Assembly (NCBI RefSeq): GCF_902459475.1
Contig: NZ_LR699114.1
Location: 1,550,001-1,614,000, forward strand
DNA: 64,000 nt
DNA from: Aquicella lusitana
GTDB lineage: Bacteria > Pseudomonadota > Gammaproteobacteria > DSM-16500
Direction: 5' to 3'
The notes beneath the pieces were generated by a model. It searched no databases, had not been told where the DNA came from, and saw nothing but the letters and a program-made list of their open reading frames with translations. Of this stretch, positions 1-8,816 are shown in pieces. The stretch's first letter is position 1; each line of letters begins with the position of its first letter. The position numbers and the translations under genes are program-made.

Positions 1-55
1 CATGACATTGTTAAATAAAGTACTCTCAACATTGCAAGCCTATATCATGCTACAA

Positions 56-1573
56 TTAGCACTTTAAGTTAAAATCCTTGCAAATATTTGAAACGAAAAA
101 CGATTGATCATTCACAGATATTAATTTTTGTGCTTTTGCTTTCACTACGTCAAAACAAATCTCGATAATTTCCCTGTCATTAACGCTATCGCTATAAGTA
201 ATAAATTCCCTTGCAACCGTAAGATGCATGAATAAATCGAAACTTTTATAAATCAACCGCCCTTCATTGAAGCCGTACAATCTTACAAATTCACTCAATA
301 TCAATGACTTCAAATTTTCAAAATAACATCGACCGCGCTTAAATGGTTTTTGCTCAATTTGCTCATCCGGCTCATATTCTGATTCGGCCAGAGCTGGAAT
401 ATCGCTAAAGAGAACCGTTGTTGCAACGCTTTCATTTTCCTCCTTGAGCCGGGAAAATTCAGCCATCATTTTTCTTTCTGCTTCTTTATTTTTTACTTCC
501 AGTTTCAGGACGGAGCATACCTTCCCTGTTTTTTTAAGCTTTGCATAAAAGCCCCGCTCATACAGCTTATAGACAAATTTATCCTCCATCACGAGGCGCG
601 ACCCATAGATAACGTGTGTATCAAATCCGCTTGTAAAATACACAAGTTTGGAGGAATTGAGCTTTGAAGCATCTTGTGGCAATACGGAACTAACAAGAGG
701 AGAATGACTTTCTAATAAAGCTTTCAACGCCATGATAATGGTATTCATTGGCAAAGTATCGAGAGAGCTGCCTACATGCTTTACAAATTTTTCTAGTAAT
801 TCAATGATGATTTCGATAGCTTCTTCAGAAGATCCACCTGACGTATAGGAATGAATGCCTTCTTTTTCAAATAAAGAAGAAAGCTTTGGATGATTAAATA
901 TATTTGACACTTTACGCTTACAGATATATTTTTCCGCATCAATATTTTTGTATGCACATATCACTCGGATCATTTCCTTGTTCCACATATAAGTAGCCGC
1001 GCCCAGCGGATCCACCCCTTGTTGCTGTTGCGTTTCAGAATCATTCTCCATGACGGTCAAATTGTTCGCACCTGGCTCGTCAACATTGGCACCATGCTCC
1101 AAAAGCGTCTTTGCAATCTCAACATCATTCACCTTAATCGCTCCCTGGAGTGGGGAATCACCCATTAACGTTTTGGCATTGATATCAAAGCCTAATGCAA
1201 TAAGCCTACGAACCAGGGCATGTCGTCGCGTCATGATCGCATGATGCAAGGCCGTTGCTCCCGAGCTCACATTTTTAGCATGAAGGTTAACACTTTTGCT
1301 TAACAGAAAATCCAGCATCTCAATACTGCCATTTTCAGCTGCAAAGTGGATAACGGATGATCCTAGCTTAGCGGATACAGCATTAACGTCTGCACCATGG
1401 TCAACAAGCATTTTGGCCAGATCCAGGTGACCGTTATATACAGCCCACATGAGTGGCGTCAGCCCCATGTCATCAACAGCATGGACCCAGGTCTTATTAT
1501 CATTAAGAAAAAATAAAACCTTGCCTATTTCACCTTTAGAAACAGCGTCAAAGAATTCTTTCATAACACTCAT
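56..1573 (-). CDS. Ankyrin-repeat protein, putative secreted effector
   Basis: 505 aa. Ankyrin repeats occupy about residues 36-170; TPLMWAVYNGHLDLAKMLV at 39-57 is a textbook repeat, and three further copies follow at about 71, 105 and 138. Residues 200-505 match no family I recognise and are rich in charged and aromatic residues. There is no signal peptide or membrane segment. Ankyrin repeats bind proteins, and such proteins in Legionellales are often Dot/Icm effectors acting in the host cell; that role is inferred here. The upstream region carries an 11-bp-period TTAAT array resembling a PmrA box. The ATG at 1564 (residue 4) is an alternative start, since neither ATG has a strong ribosome-binding site. 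The gene stands alone, with its 3' end near the window edge. Confidence 0.85.
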   Translation of the reverse strand: MSVMKEFFDAVSKGEIGKVLFFLNDNKTWVHAVDDMGLTPLMWAVYNGHLDLAKMLVDHGADVNAVSAKLGSSVIHFAAENGSIEMLDFLLSKSVNLHAKNVSSGATALHHAIMTRRHALVRRLIALGFDINAKTLMGDSPLQGAIKVNDVEIAKTLLEHGANVDEPGANNLTVMENDSETQQQQGVDPLGAATYMWNKEMIRVICAYKNIDAEKYICKRKVSNIFNHPKLSSLFEKEGIHSYTSGGSSEEAIEIIIELLEKFVKHVGSSLDTLPMNTIIMALKALLESHSPLVSSVLPQDASKLNSSKLVYFTSGFDTHVIYGSRLVMEDKFVYKLYERGFYAKLKKTGKVCSVLKLEVKNKEAERKMMAEFSRLKEENESVATTVLFSDIPALAESEYEPDEQIEQKPFKRGRCYFENLKSLILSEFVRLYGFNEGRLIYKSFDLFMHLTVAREFITYSDSVNDREIIEICFDVVKAKAQKLISVNDQSFFVSNICKDFNLKC

Positions 1574-1597
1574 TTGGAAATCAGCAAAATGTGTCTT

Positions 1598-1652
1598 ATT
1601 ATACTTTGCGTATATTAAGAAAAATTTAATAAAGATTAAGAATGTATTAAGG
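1598..1652 (-). promoter_or_regulatory. Putative PmrA-type promoter of the ankyrin gene
   Basis: Reading the minus strand, CTTAATACA at 1652-1644 and CTTAATCTT at 1641-1633 form a direct repeat with an exact 11-bp period. This matches the published PmrA consensus of Legionella and Coxiella (two cTTAAT-type half sites, 2-bp spacer). A degenerate TTAAATTTT and a further CTTAATATA at 1619-1611 continue the same period. A perfect TATAAT lies at 1603-1598, 25 bp before the ATG. Regulation by PmrA is inferred from the motif only. Confidence 0.55.
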
Positions 1653-1762
1653 TAATTAAAAAAACGTGCTCAGAGAGTAACTCAAAGGCGTGTACAAAGT
1701 TTATCCTGGGTGAAAAAGAGCAACATCGTTAAAATAAACGCTCTCGGTTTTGCGGACTTTAA

Positions 1763-2773
1763 TTACGGAGTCAAAACTGCCTTCGCTGATAGTATAGCTT
1801 GCGCTTTTACCTGTTTAAGCCAAGCTTCAAGCACAGTTATATTGCCGAGACTGTCTAGCAACGATATTCCCTCAGGGCCGACAAAATTCCCGCTCAATAT
1901 TGACTTGCTGGCAATATCAATCTGATAGGTATAAAGTGATTTTTCTGCTATTACATTAATCTCTCTTGGCTTGTCTTCGTCTTTCCTGGACACCATTATT
2001 TTATTATGGCTTTCAGGCAACCAGGGATTAGTCATTACTTTTAAGTGGCCTTCTGTGCCATAGATATCGAATTGCCAATACATTTCCATATCATCGGCTG
2101 TTGAAACAATAGCTATGGTATTATTCTCAAACTTCAGCATTACACTTGCCTGATTATCTAATTGAGTAGCAGCATTAATCCTGCCCATTGCATTTATTTC
2201 AATGGGTTCCGCATCAGCAAGCAGCCGGATTAAAGAGATGGGATAACAGCCTAAATTTCGAATACTTCCGCCTGCAGTCGAATTAGCTATCGATGCAATA
2301 TTGGCTGTATAAACAGCATGATACAATTTTATATCGCCAATAATGTTATTTTTCACCAGCTCTTTTAGCTTTTTTGTAACAGGATGGCAGCGATACATCA
2401 GGGCTTCCATGCAAAACACCCTGGATTTGTTTACGATGGAAATCACTTCCTGTGCTTCGGTGGCAGTCAGAACAAAAGGTTTTTCACATAAAATATGCTT
2501 GCCCGCCAGCGCGCAACGCACTATCCACTCCTTATGCAGATGATTGGGCAACCCAATATAGACAGCGTCAACATCAGCATCATTTAGTAATGACTGATAA
2601 GTATCATAAAATTTAGGGATCGAAAATTTGTCTGAAAATTGTTTCGCCGTTTGAAATGAACGACTACCTACTGCTGTGAGTTGGCTGGCAGGTGACGTTT
2701 GGATCGCTTTGGCCATCACTTCAGAGATATAACTTGTGCCCAGAATTCCCCATCTTACGCAGTCTGCTGACAT
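1763..2773 (-). CDS. Gfo/Idh/MocA family NAD(P)-dependent oxidoreductase
   Basis: 336 aa. The N-terminal Rossmann fold starts at WGILGTSYISEVMAKAI (residues 8-24). The family signature EKPF, whose lysine lies at the active site, falls near residue 97, followed by the usual alpha/beta C-terminal domain. The family oxidises or reduces sugars, inositols, amino sugars and trans-dihydrodiols in the cytoplasm; the substrate cannot be read from the sequence. AAAGGA precedes the ATG at good spacing. The gene is isolated, with an ankyrin gene downstream and a MITE-like repeat immediately upstream, so there is no pathway context. Confidence 0.88.
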   Translation of the reverse strand: MSADCVRWGILGTSYISEVMAKAIQTSPASQLTAVGSRSFQTAKQFSDKFSIPKFYDTYQSLLNDADVDAVYIGLPNHLHKEWIVRCALAGKHILCEKPFVLTATEAQEVISIVNKSRVFCMEALMYRCHPVTKKLKELVKNNIIGDIKLYHAVYTANIASIANSTAGGSIRNLGCYPISLIRLLADAEPIEINAMGRINAATQLDNQASVMLKFENNTIAIVSTADDMEMYWQFDIYGTEGHLKVMTNPWLPESHNKIMVSRKDEDKPREINVIAEKSLYTYQIDIASKSILSGNFVGPEGISLLDSLGNITVLEAWLKQVKAQAILSAKAVLTP

Positions 2774-2787
2774 ATTTTGTCCTTTAT

Positions 2788-2895
2788 CTGACTTTGGCCA
2801 TTTTTATAAAACGTCTCTCTGTACACGACAAAACTTCTACAACGCTCTCAGGATGATAAATTCGTAGCCACCCCTCAAAAATGGCCGAAGTCTGG
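2788..2895. repeat. MITE-like palindromic element, copy A
   Basis: The left end, GACTTTGGCCATTTTT (2790-2805), is repeated inverted as AAAAATGGCCGAAGTC (2877-2892) with one mismatch. The interior carries AACGCTCTCAGGATGA, also present in the element at 49451-50866 and, in shortened form, in the one at 29955-30246. It has no coding capacity. It fills most of the gap between the oxidoreductase and the HAD-like gene. Confidence 0.6.
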
Positions 2896-2941
2896 TTTAT
2901 ATATTTTCAAAAAATATTTTTTGTTTTTGCTATATCGCCGA

Positions 2942-4198
2942 TTATATTAACAGCCTAAATGAGGCTGAGCGGTTCACCCCTTCGGAAGCGGCTGGTTCAT
3001 TCCCAGTCATAAAAAGCGGAGCAACTCCGGGTCTGCTCTGATAAAAACGCTGTATTTCCCGCCCCGTCACACGAGTCGAGATAAATTTGTTTATATCCAG
3101 CGCCTGGTAGACATTGATGACAGAATCAAAATCCTGCAAATTATGCCCGCACATCATAGCCATTAACTTCACATTATCTCGATAACGGTAATCGATGACA
3201 CCTTTGCCCTGAATCGTCTGTATCGGATCCGCTTTAAGGTCGCCATCATAAGGATAGAGATTTAATGTGACACCGTCGGGAATCAATTGCGGATTGGCTG
3301 AAAATGTTTTACCGATCGCTTCAAGAATACTATTCTCGTTATCGTAAAATTCAATCGTAATATCAGCACGCTCGGAGCCAATATCGAGTTCACTTAGTAC
3401 GTTAATCACGACGTCATGGACGATAGCATATAATAGCGAAACTTTTGATTCGTCGAAAATAGCACAAGCGTGATTTTTGTATCGAAAACCCTGTCCATCC
3501 GGTGTCCAGTACTCATCCAATATTTTGCTATAACTGATTCCGCGCGCGAGGTTGGCATAGATATCGCTCATGCTGAATGGACTCACGCGGCAGATAATAT
3601 TTTTCAGCTGACTGCGTATACTACCTTCAATATCATGGAGATTAACGTAACAGGACCCCGTTCCATTTTGCTCCATGCCGGCGCGATCATGATAAAAAGA
3701 CTGCCTGTTAGTGCCAAGCATGAGCGCAGCCCTGGAAACACCCTGTATCAGCATTTTATTGCACCAATGCGAAATCAGAGCCTCATTTGCCATTAAAAAA
3801 ATCTTGAACATAATTTCTTCGTTTAGGCGGCAAATATACCCAATGAATTCATGCAGAATAATGCCAATTATTTGCTTGACGGAGACAAGATTTTTTTTAA
3901 TATGCCCTATCTTGTCCAACGCTGTCGTTATCCTTTTCTGAAAGGCCGGATGAGTAATCCAAGCCTGCATCTTGCTATACTTACAATCTTTCACATCATA
4001 CTTATCCAACTCTTGCAATATGTTGTGAGTAACTTGATTGACATAATTCGCCTCACTCTCACTGAGATGATTTTTCCTGCCAAGTGCAATTAGAAAATCC
4101 CAGTGGCGATTTAAGACTTCAATAATGAGCTTAAAATATTTACCATTATAAAGGCAGCCGTCAAAATCCGGCACAATGATAGAGACGCGCTCTCGCAT
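2942..4198 (-). CDS. HAD-like protein of unknown function
   Basis: 418 aa, not a family I can name. Four stretches look like haloacid-dehalogenase motifs in order: DFDGCLY (11-17, nucleophile Asp11 and Asp13), GTNRQS (162-167, motif II-like), a possible motif III lysine near 252, and FYDNENSIL (284-292, acidic motif IV). A phosphatase or phosphotransferase fold is therefore plausible, with a large helical insert at about 20-160. There is no signal peptide. It starts 29 bp after lpxB and may be read through from it, yet it has no evident link to lipid A. Proteins of this kind are seen as hypotheticals or candidate effectors in Legionellales (from memory). Confidence 0.7.
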   Translation of the reverse strand: MRERVSIIVPDFDGCLYNGKYFKLIIEVLNRHWDFLIALGRKNHLSESEANYVNQVTHNILQELDKYDVKDCKYSKMQAWITHPAFQKRITTALDKIGHIKKNLVSVKQIIGIILHEFIGYICRLNEEIMFKIFLMANEALISHWCNKMLIQGVSRAALMLGTNRQSFYHDRAGMEQNGTGSCYVNLHDIEGSIRSQLKNIICRVSPFSMSDIYANLARGISYSKILDEYWTPDGQGFRYKNHACAIFDESKVSLLYAIVHDVVINVLSELDIGSERADITIEFYDNENSILEAIGKTFSANPQLIPDGVTLNLYPYDGDLKADPIQTIQGKGVIDYRYRDNVKLMAMMCGHNLQDFDSVINVYQALDINKFISTRVTGREIQRFYQSRPGVAPLFMTGNEPAASEGVNRSASFRLLI

Positions 4199-4227
4199 CT
4201 TAAATATCCTTTCATTATAGGCAGTAA

Positions 4228-5367
4228 CTATGATTTTTTATGCACAGTATCCAATATGGATTCAGCAATATTGCTAGCCGCCTCTGCACGCAGGCTTTTG
4301 TGCATTTCGGTAAAAATTTGCACCAGTTTTTCGACTTTTTCCGGGTGATCCAGATAGTCGAGCGCATGCTTGCAAATGGTTTCCGGGTTGACGTCATGCT
4401 GGATCAGTTCGGGTACAAGCGACCGATTAGCTAGCAGGTTGGGCAATCCTATATAGGGCACTTTCACCAGTAATTTTGCCAACTGATAAGTCATGGGCGA
4501 CATGCGATAGGCGATAATCATTGGCTTTTTATACAACATCGTTTCAAGCGTTGCCGTGCCTGAAGTAACGAGGACAACATCCGCCGCTGCCATCACGTCA
4601 TGCGATCGCCGGGTAAAAAAGTGCAGTGGCAAATCGGGTGCGTACTGCTTGTAATAAGCATGGAATTCTTGATAACGCTGTTCGCTTACATGGGAAGTCA
4701 GGAATCGCAAGTCTGGTTTTTTCTGGTGCATTTGCTTTGCAGCCAGCAAAAAAGGTTCCGCCATGAAGCGGATTTCCTGTCGCCGGCTGCCCGGCAGTAA
4801 TGCAACATACGTAGCATTTTCATCGATGCAAAGTGCGCGTCGAGCAGCTATTTTATCAGGCTGCAAAGGTATCTGATCTGCCAGCGGATGCCCTACATAA
4901 CGCACCGGCACATGATGCTTCTCATAGAATTTTGCTTCAAACGGCAGGAGGGTAAGCATCAAATCAACTGCTTTTGCGATTTTATGGATACGGTTTTGGC
5001 GCCAGGCCCATACGCTGGGACTCACATAGTGCACCACTGGAATACCTGCCTGACGCAGTTTCAATTCCAGTCCAAGATTAAAATCGGGTGAGTCAATACC
5101 TATAAAAACATCAGGGCGGTTTTTCAGAAAATAACGATAGAGATCGCGGCGAAGTCTGATGAGATCAGGTAAGCGCAGCAGCGGCTCAATAAAGCCCATG
5201 ACGGCCAATCGCTCAATATCAAAAAGGCTTTCGCAACCTGCAGCGCTCATTGCAGGACCACCCATGCCATATACCTCGAGTGTTGGGCACCGCTCACGCA
5301 GTGCCTGGATAAGCTTGGCCCCTAACAGATCGCCTGATGCTTCGCCCGCTACGATTCCAATTTTCAT
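4228..5367 (-). CDS. lpxB: Lipid-A-disaccharide synthase
   Basis: 379 aa, full length for the family. This GT19 enzyme joins UDP-2,3-diacylglucosamine to lipid X to form the lipid A disaccharide at the inner face of the inner membrane. The N-terminus MKIGIVAGEASGDLLGAKL is the diagnostic GEASGD motif. SPDFN, SVWAWR and the GTATLE segment near 275 are further family blocks. It is the last recognisable gene of the bamA-lpx run, 94 bp after lpxA. The second-messenger-like order lpxD-fabZ-lpxA-lpxB is the standard gammaproteobacterial one. Confidence 0.97.
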   Translation of the reverse strand: MKIGIVAGEASGDLLGAKLIQALRERCPTLEVYGMGGPAMSAAGCESLFDIERLAVMGFIEPLLRLPDLIRLRRDLYRYFLKNRPDVFIGIDSPDFNLGLELKLRQAGIPVVHYVSPSVWAWRQNRIHKIAKAVDLMLTLLPFEAKFYEKHHVPVRYVGHPLADQIPLQPDKIAARRALCIDENATYVALLPGSRRQEIRFMAEPFLLAAKQMHQKKPDLRFLTSHVSEQRYQEFHAYYKQYAPDLPLHFFTRRSHDVMAAADVVLVTSGTATLETMLYKKPMIIAYRMSPMTYQLAKLLVKVPYIGLPNLLANRSLVPELIQHDVNPETICKHALDYLDHPEKVEKLVQIFTEMHKSLRAEAASNIAESILDTVHKKS

Positions 5368-5461
5368 TATGGCACTACAGGTCCTTTCTATTAGCTAAAT
5401 GCGCTCAAAAAACCAAACGCCAGTGAAAGCTGGCATGACAAGGATAAGCCATTTTGCTGCA

Positions 5462-6223
5462 TCAGCGCACGATGCCGGCCTGAGAGGTTTGGATGAAATC
5501 GATTAATCGTTGAACCTCGGGGCATTCCATTTTTTTCAATTCTTCGATTGCCTTGGCAACGGTTAATCCGTTTCTATAAATAACTTTATAGGCACGACGC
5601 AATTGCTTCAGGGATGCTTCCGTAAAGCCGTGGCGCTGCAGTCCTACCGTGTTTAAGCCAAATGGCTTGGCATAATAACCAGACACTTTGACATAGGGTG
5701 GAACGTCTTTGATAATGACTGAATTAGTCGCCGCAAAACTGTACGCACCCACGCGGCAAAATTGAAAAACACCGGAAAATCCACTCAGAATGGCATGATC
5801 TTCCACTTTCACATGACCTGCGAGCGATGCATTGTTCGCAAATATGGTGTGGTTACCGACTTCACAATCATGTGCGATATGCACATAGGCCATAAACAGG
5901 TTATGATCACCAATCTTAGTCATGGATTCCTGCGATGTACCGCGATTTAAGGTACAAAACTCGCGAATCACATTGCCATCGCCAATTTCAAGATAGGTTT
6001 TCTCACCTCTGAATTTTTTGTCTTGCGTTACTTCACCCACAGACGCAAATTGAAAAATTTTATTATCACGCCCGATACGGGTGGGTCCCTGAATCACTAC
6101 GTGCGGTCCAATCCAGGTACCTTCGCCTATTTCAACATCAGGCCCAATAACTGAATAAGGTCCCACATGAACGCTGTCAGCAATCTTTGCCGAAGGATCG
6201 ATTATTGCAGTTTTGTCAATCAC
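5462..6223 (-). CDS. lpxA: UDP-N-acetylglucosamine O-acyltransferase
   Basis: 253 aa. Catalyses the first step of lipid A synthesis, transferring a 3-hydroxyacyl chain from ACP to UDP-GlcNAc. Left-handed beta-helix hexapeptide repeats run from residue 1 to about 185, followed by a helical C-terminal domain. YVHIAHDCEVGNH (113-125) holds the catalytic histidine, which is His118 here by alignment with E. coli His125. Length is slightly below the usual 262. It follows fabZ by 11 bp, so the two are co-transcribed. Confidence 0.97.
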   Translation of the reverse strand: MIDKTAIIDPSAKIADSVHVGPYSVIGPDVEIGEGTWIGPHVVIQGPTRIGRDNKIFQFASVGEVTQDKKFRGEKTYLEIGDGNVIREFCTLNRGTSQESMTKIGDHNLFMAYVHIAHDCEVGNHTIFANNASLAGHVKVEDHAILSGFSGVFQFCRVGAYSFAATNSVIIKDVPPYVKVSGYYAKPFGLNTVGLQRHGFTEASLKQLRRAYKVIYRNGLTVAKAIEELKKMECPEVQRLIDFIQTSQAGIVR

Positions 6224-6234
6224 AGCTTACCTCG

Positions 6235-6681
6235 TTATTTACTTTTACGTGCGCTCATAAATTCCGCTGAGCAAGCCAATTCTTCCTCTACGTATGCAAA
6301 TCCTTCCAACTTCCAGATATCGCGCTTGGAGCGAAGCACATTCACCTGTAAACGCAGTTGATCCCCGGGCTCTACTACGCGACGAAACCGTGCGTTATCA
6401 ATGCCGGCGAAATAATACAGTGCTCCATTATCCGGCGTGGTATTCGTGGAAATATAAGCCAGCACTGCAGCTGCCTGCGCCAAAGCCTCAAGAATCAGTA
6501 CACCCGGCATCACTGGGCGGCTAGGGAAATGCCCGGCAAAAAAAGCTTCGTTGATCGTCACATTTTTGAGCGCAACTACGGATTTCCAGGTTTCCACCTC
6601 AAGGACTCTGTCAATTAACAAAAACGGATACCGATGCGGCAGGAATTTAAGTATTTCATGTATATCCATCACATGCTTCAT
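6235..6681 (-). CDS. fabZ: 3-hydroxyacyl-ACP dehydratase FabZ
   Basis: 148 aa hot-dog-fold dehydratase of fatty acid elongation. The active-site block [21 protein letters not shown] holds His51 and Glu65, the catalytic pair; it spans residues 49-69. FabZ competes with LpxA/LpxD for 3-hydroxyacyl-ACP, which is why it sits between them. Its ATG overlaps the lpxD stop by 4 bp, indicating translational coupling. Confidence 0.97.
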   Translation of the reverse strand: MKHVMDIHEILKFLPHRYPFLLIDRVLEVETWKSVVALKNVTINEAFFAGHFPSRPVMPGVLILEALAQAAAVLAYISTNTTPDNGALYYFAGIDNARFRRVVEPGDQLRLQVNVLRSKRDIWKLEGFAYVEEELACSAEFMSARKSK

Positions 6682-7736
6682 GATTCATTTCTCTCTGTAA
6701 GCTCTTTTAAAGCGGACTCCAAACTTTTTACGCGCTGCACCAGACTTTCCAGCTGGTGAAAACGAGCACTCTTTTTACGAAACTCCTGGTTTGTCATGAG
6801 ACCCAGGATGCCTGTGGAATAAATACCTGGCTCCTGAATGGATTTTGTAACCCCCGTTCCACCTGTGAGCATGACGCCATCAGTAATAGTAAGATGGCCT
6901 GCGATCATGGCAGCACCTCCTATCATGCAGTGCTTGCCAATAACCGTGCTGCCGGCAATGCCCGTACAACCCGCAATAACCGTATGCGCGCCGATACGAA
7001 CGTTATGCGCCACCTGAATCAGGTTATCCAATTTGACGCCATTCTCGATGACCGTGTCTTCCACCGCACCTCGGTCAATGGTGGTGTTCGCGCCAATATC
7101 GACATCATCCCCAATTTCAACACCACCCACTTGAGGAACTTTATGCCAAACACCTTTCTGATTGGCGAAACCAAAACCATCACTCCCGATCACCACACCA
7201 CTTGCGATGCGGGTACGCTTGCCAATTTTTACACGGTGATAAAGTGTGACCCGGGCATCCAGCTGTGTCGCTTCGCCAATGACGCTGAAATCTCCGATAA
7301 TACAGCCAGGACCAATCACAGCATTCGCAGCGATCTTAACCCCTTTGCCGATGATGCAATGCGCACCGATGCTGGCTGATGGATCAACATAGGTGTCTTT
7401 ACCGATAACAACGGTCGGATGAATTCCCGCAGCAGGTGTCTCGTGGTCATTAAAAAAAGCGGCGATTTGCGAATAAGTATAATAAGGATTGCGGCTAATA
7501 ACCGCATTGACAGTACAGCCTGCAGCATCTTCCTCTGTCAAAATCACAGCAGAGGCTTGCGTATCAGGGAGATATTTACGATAAAGGGAATTAGTCAGAA
7601 ATGCGATATGCCCAGGCCGGGAATGATTAAGCGTGCAAATCCCGCTGATCATACAGTGCGGATCACCCTTAATCATCACATCCAGTCCCTTGGTTAGTTC
7701 TGATAGTGAATATTGTGTTTTATTTAGTGCTTGCAT
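6678..7736 (-). CDS. lpxD: UDP-3-O-acylglucosamine N-acyltransferase
   Basis: 352 aa. Adds the second 3-hydroxyacyl chain (N-linked) in lipid A synthesis. An N-terminal uridine-binding domain (about 1-100) precedes hexapeptide repeats (about 105-310) and a short C-terminal helix. [15 protein letters not shown] near 240 carries the conserved catalytic-type histidine. Upstream lies a 423-bp non-coding gap instead of the usual tight junction with skp, so lpxD may have its own promoter there. Confidence 0.96.
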   Translation of the reverse strand: MQALNKTQYSLSELTKGLDVMIKGDPHCMISGICTLNHSRPGHIAFLTNSLYRKYLPDTQASAVILTEEDAAGCTVNAVISRNPYYTYSQIAAFFNDHETPAAGIHPTVVIGKDTYVDPSASIGAHCIIGKGVKIAANAVIGPGCIIGDFSVIGEATQLDARVTLYHRVKIGKRTRIASGVVIGSDGFGFANQKGVWHKVPQVGGVEIGDDVDIGANTTIDRGAVEDTVIENGVKLDNLIQVAHNVRIGAHTVIAGCTGIAGSTVIGKHCMIGGAAMIAGHLTITDGVMLTGGTGVTKSIQEPGIYSTGILGLMTNQEFRKKSARFHQLESLVQRVKSLESALKELTERNES

Positions 7737-7818
7737 AATGATGATATGCTCATTATTAATTAAATTATTAATTAGTCGCTGGCGTGAACCGTTATGTACA
7801 TTCCAATTACTGGCCGCC

Positions 7819-8030
7819 CTGTCATCCCGGCTCTTGCCTCACATTGCCCATCCCACACTTGCCGAGTTCACCCTCGCACTCGCCGAGCTGTCATCCGTAC
7901 TTGCCCTTATTGTCATCCCGCTCTTGTTGCGGGGTGACAAAACCCAAGTGCGGGGTAACAAAGTCCAAGTACAGGTGACAAAGTCCAGGCACAAGATGAC
8001 AAAGTCCAAGTCCAGGGTGACACATCAAAA
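7819..8030. repeat. Inverted array of degenerate ~21-bp repeats
   Basis: About five units of the form TGTCATCCCGCTCTTGCC (starting near 7820, 7846, 7866, 7889 and 7911, period 20-26 bp) are followed by units in the opposite orientation, GGTGACAAAGTCCAAGTAC type, at 7932, 7953, 7973, 7994 and 8015 (period 20-21 bp). The centre is CCCGCTCTTGTTGCGGGG. The 423-bp gap 7737-8159 holds this array, an AT-rich stretch just before lpxD, and the terminator at 8111-8136. An ORF crosses it but looks like translated repeat. Confidence 0.7.
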
Positions 8031-8110
8031 ACTTAATACGCGAGCGACTGATTAAAATTTATAAATCGCCTATTTGTCCCACTCACTATTATTCGTTTGC
8101 GCCTAAAACA

Positions 8111-8136
8111 AATCTCCCCCAAAAATGGGGGAGATT
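8111..8136 (-). terminator. Rho-independent terminator after skp
   Basis: AATCTCCCCCA pairs with TGGGGGAGATT around a 4-nt loop, an 11-bp stem. On the minus strand it is followed by TGTTTTAGG. It lies 23 bp after the skp stop and would end the bamA-skp transcript before the repeat array. The stem could also act on the plus strand. Confidence 0.7.
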
Positions 8137-8159
8137 GTCAAAAGTAAAAAACGAATTTT

Positions 8160-8699
8160 TTAACTCTTGCTGTTAAATTGTTTTGCTACATCCTTGGTAA
8201 TATCGTTTCCATCAGCTGCAAAAATAACAGCTTGGGAATCCAGCACCAGTGAATAATTTTGGCTCTTAGCAATAGTAGACACAATGCCATTTAAATCATT
8301 CAAGATACCCTGCATGATTTTATTTTGTTCTTTTTGTAAATCCTGCTGGTAGGCAACAACCTGTTTGACCAGATCAGATCGGTCAGCAGCGATCTTTTTC
8401 TGCATTGAATCCCTTTCTTTCTGGTTCATCGTGGGTGATTCTTTCTTAAATTTATCCAGCTGATCCTGCAAAGCTTTTTGTTCATCGCTAATTTTGGACT
8501 GGCGGGTCTTGAACTGGTTTTCCAGTTTTTTGCTCAATTCAGCAACTCGTGGCGATTGTTGCAACACTTGTTGCACATTGACGACAGCAACCTTTAATTG
8601 GGCAGAGGAGGCAGACGCGTCTGCTGCCTGAGACACTTCAACGCCCGTGGCCAGCAAAAATGCGCTGATTAAAATGCCAATTTTCTTCACAATCTTCAT
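8160..8699 (-). CDS. skp: Periplasmic chaperone Skp (OmpH family)
   Basis: 179 aa from the ATG at 8699, chosen because GGAGA sits 5 bp upstream; an in-frame TTG 12 bp earlier is unlikely. Residues 1-29 form a signal peptide (KIGILISAFLLATGVEVSQA). The mature part is a long coiled coil, with charged heptads at about 45-140, the tentacles of the Skp trimer that hold unfolded outer-membrane proteins. The neighbour bamA encodes the machine that receives those clients. Confidence 0.92.
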   Translation of the reverse strand: MKIVKKIGILISAFLLATGVEVSQAADASASSAQLKVAVVNVQQVLQQSPRVAELSKKLENQFKTRQSKISDEQKALQDQLDKFKKESPTMNQKERDSMQKKIAADRSDLVKQVVAYQQDLQKEQNKIMQGILNDLNGIVSTIAKSQNYSLVLDSQAVIFAADGNDITKDVAKQFNSKS

Positions 8700-8816
8700 G
8701 ATATTCTCCAAATAAAATTAAACGCTAATTTTCCCTAAAACCAACACCCGTGCTATTGTACCGCCAACCACTATCTATCGCATCAGCTTCTTGATGCAAA
8801 CAGATTGTAATATTTA

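Noticed and set aside
6756-7379. 207-residue plus-strand frame
   Set aside because: Antisense to lpxD, whose identity is certain; compositional shadow.
7819-8030. CRISPR array
   Set aside because: Units are only about 21 bp, degenerate, change orientation midway and have no spacers between them; no cas genes nearby.
7633-8055. 140-residue plus-strand frame between lpxD and skp
   Set aside because: It starts inside lpxD and its sequence is translated tandem repeat; no ribosome-binding site or family match.
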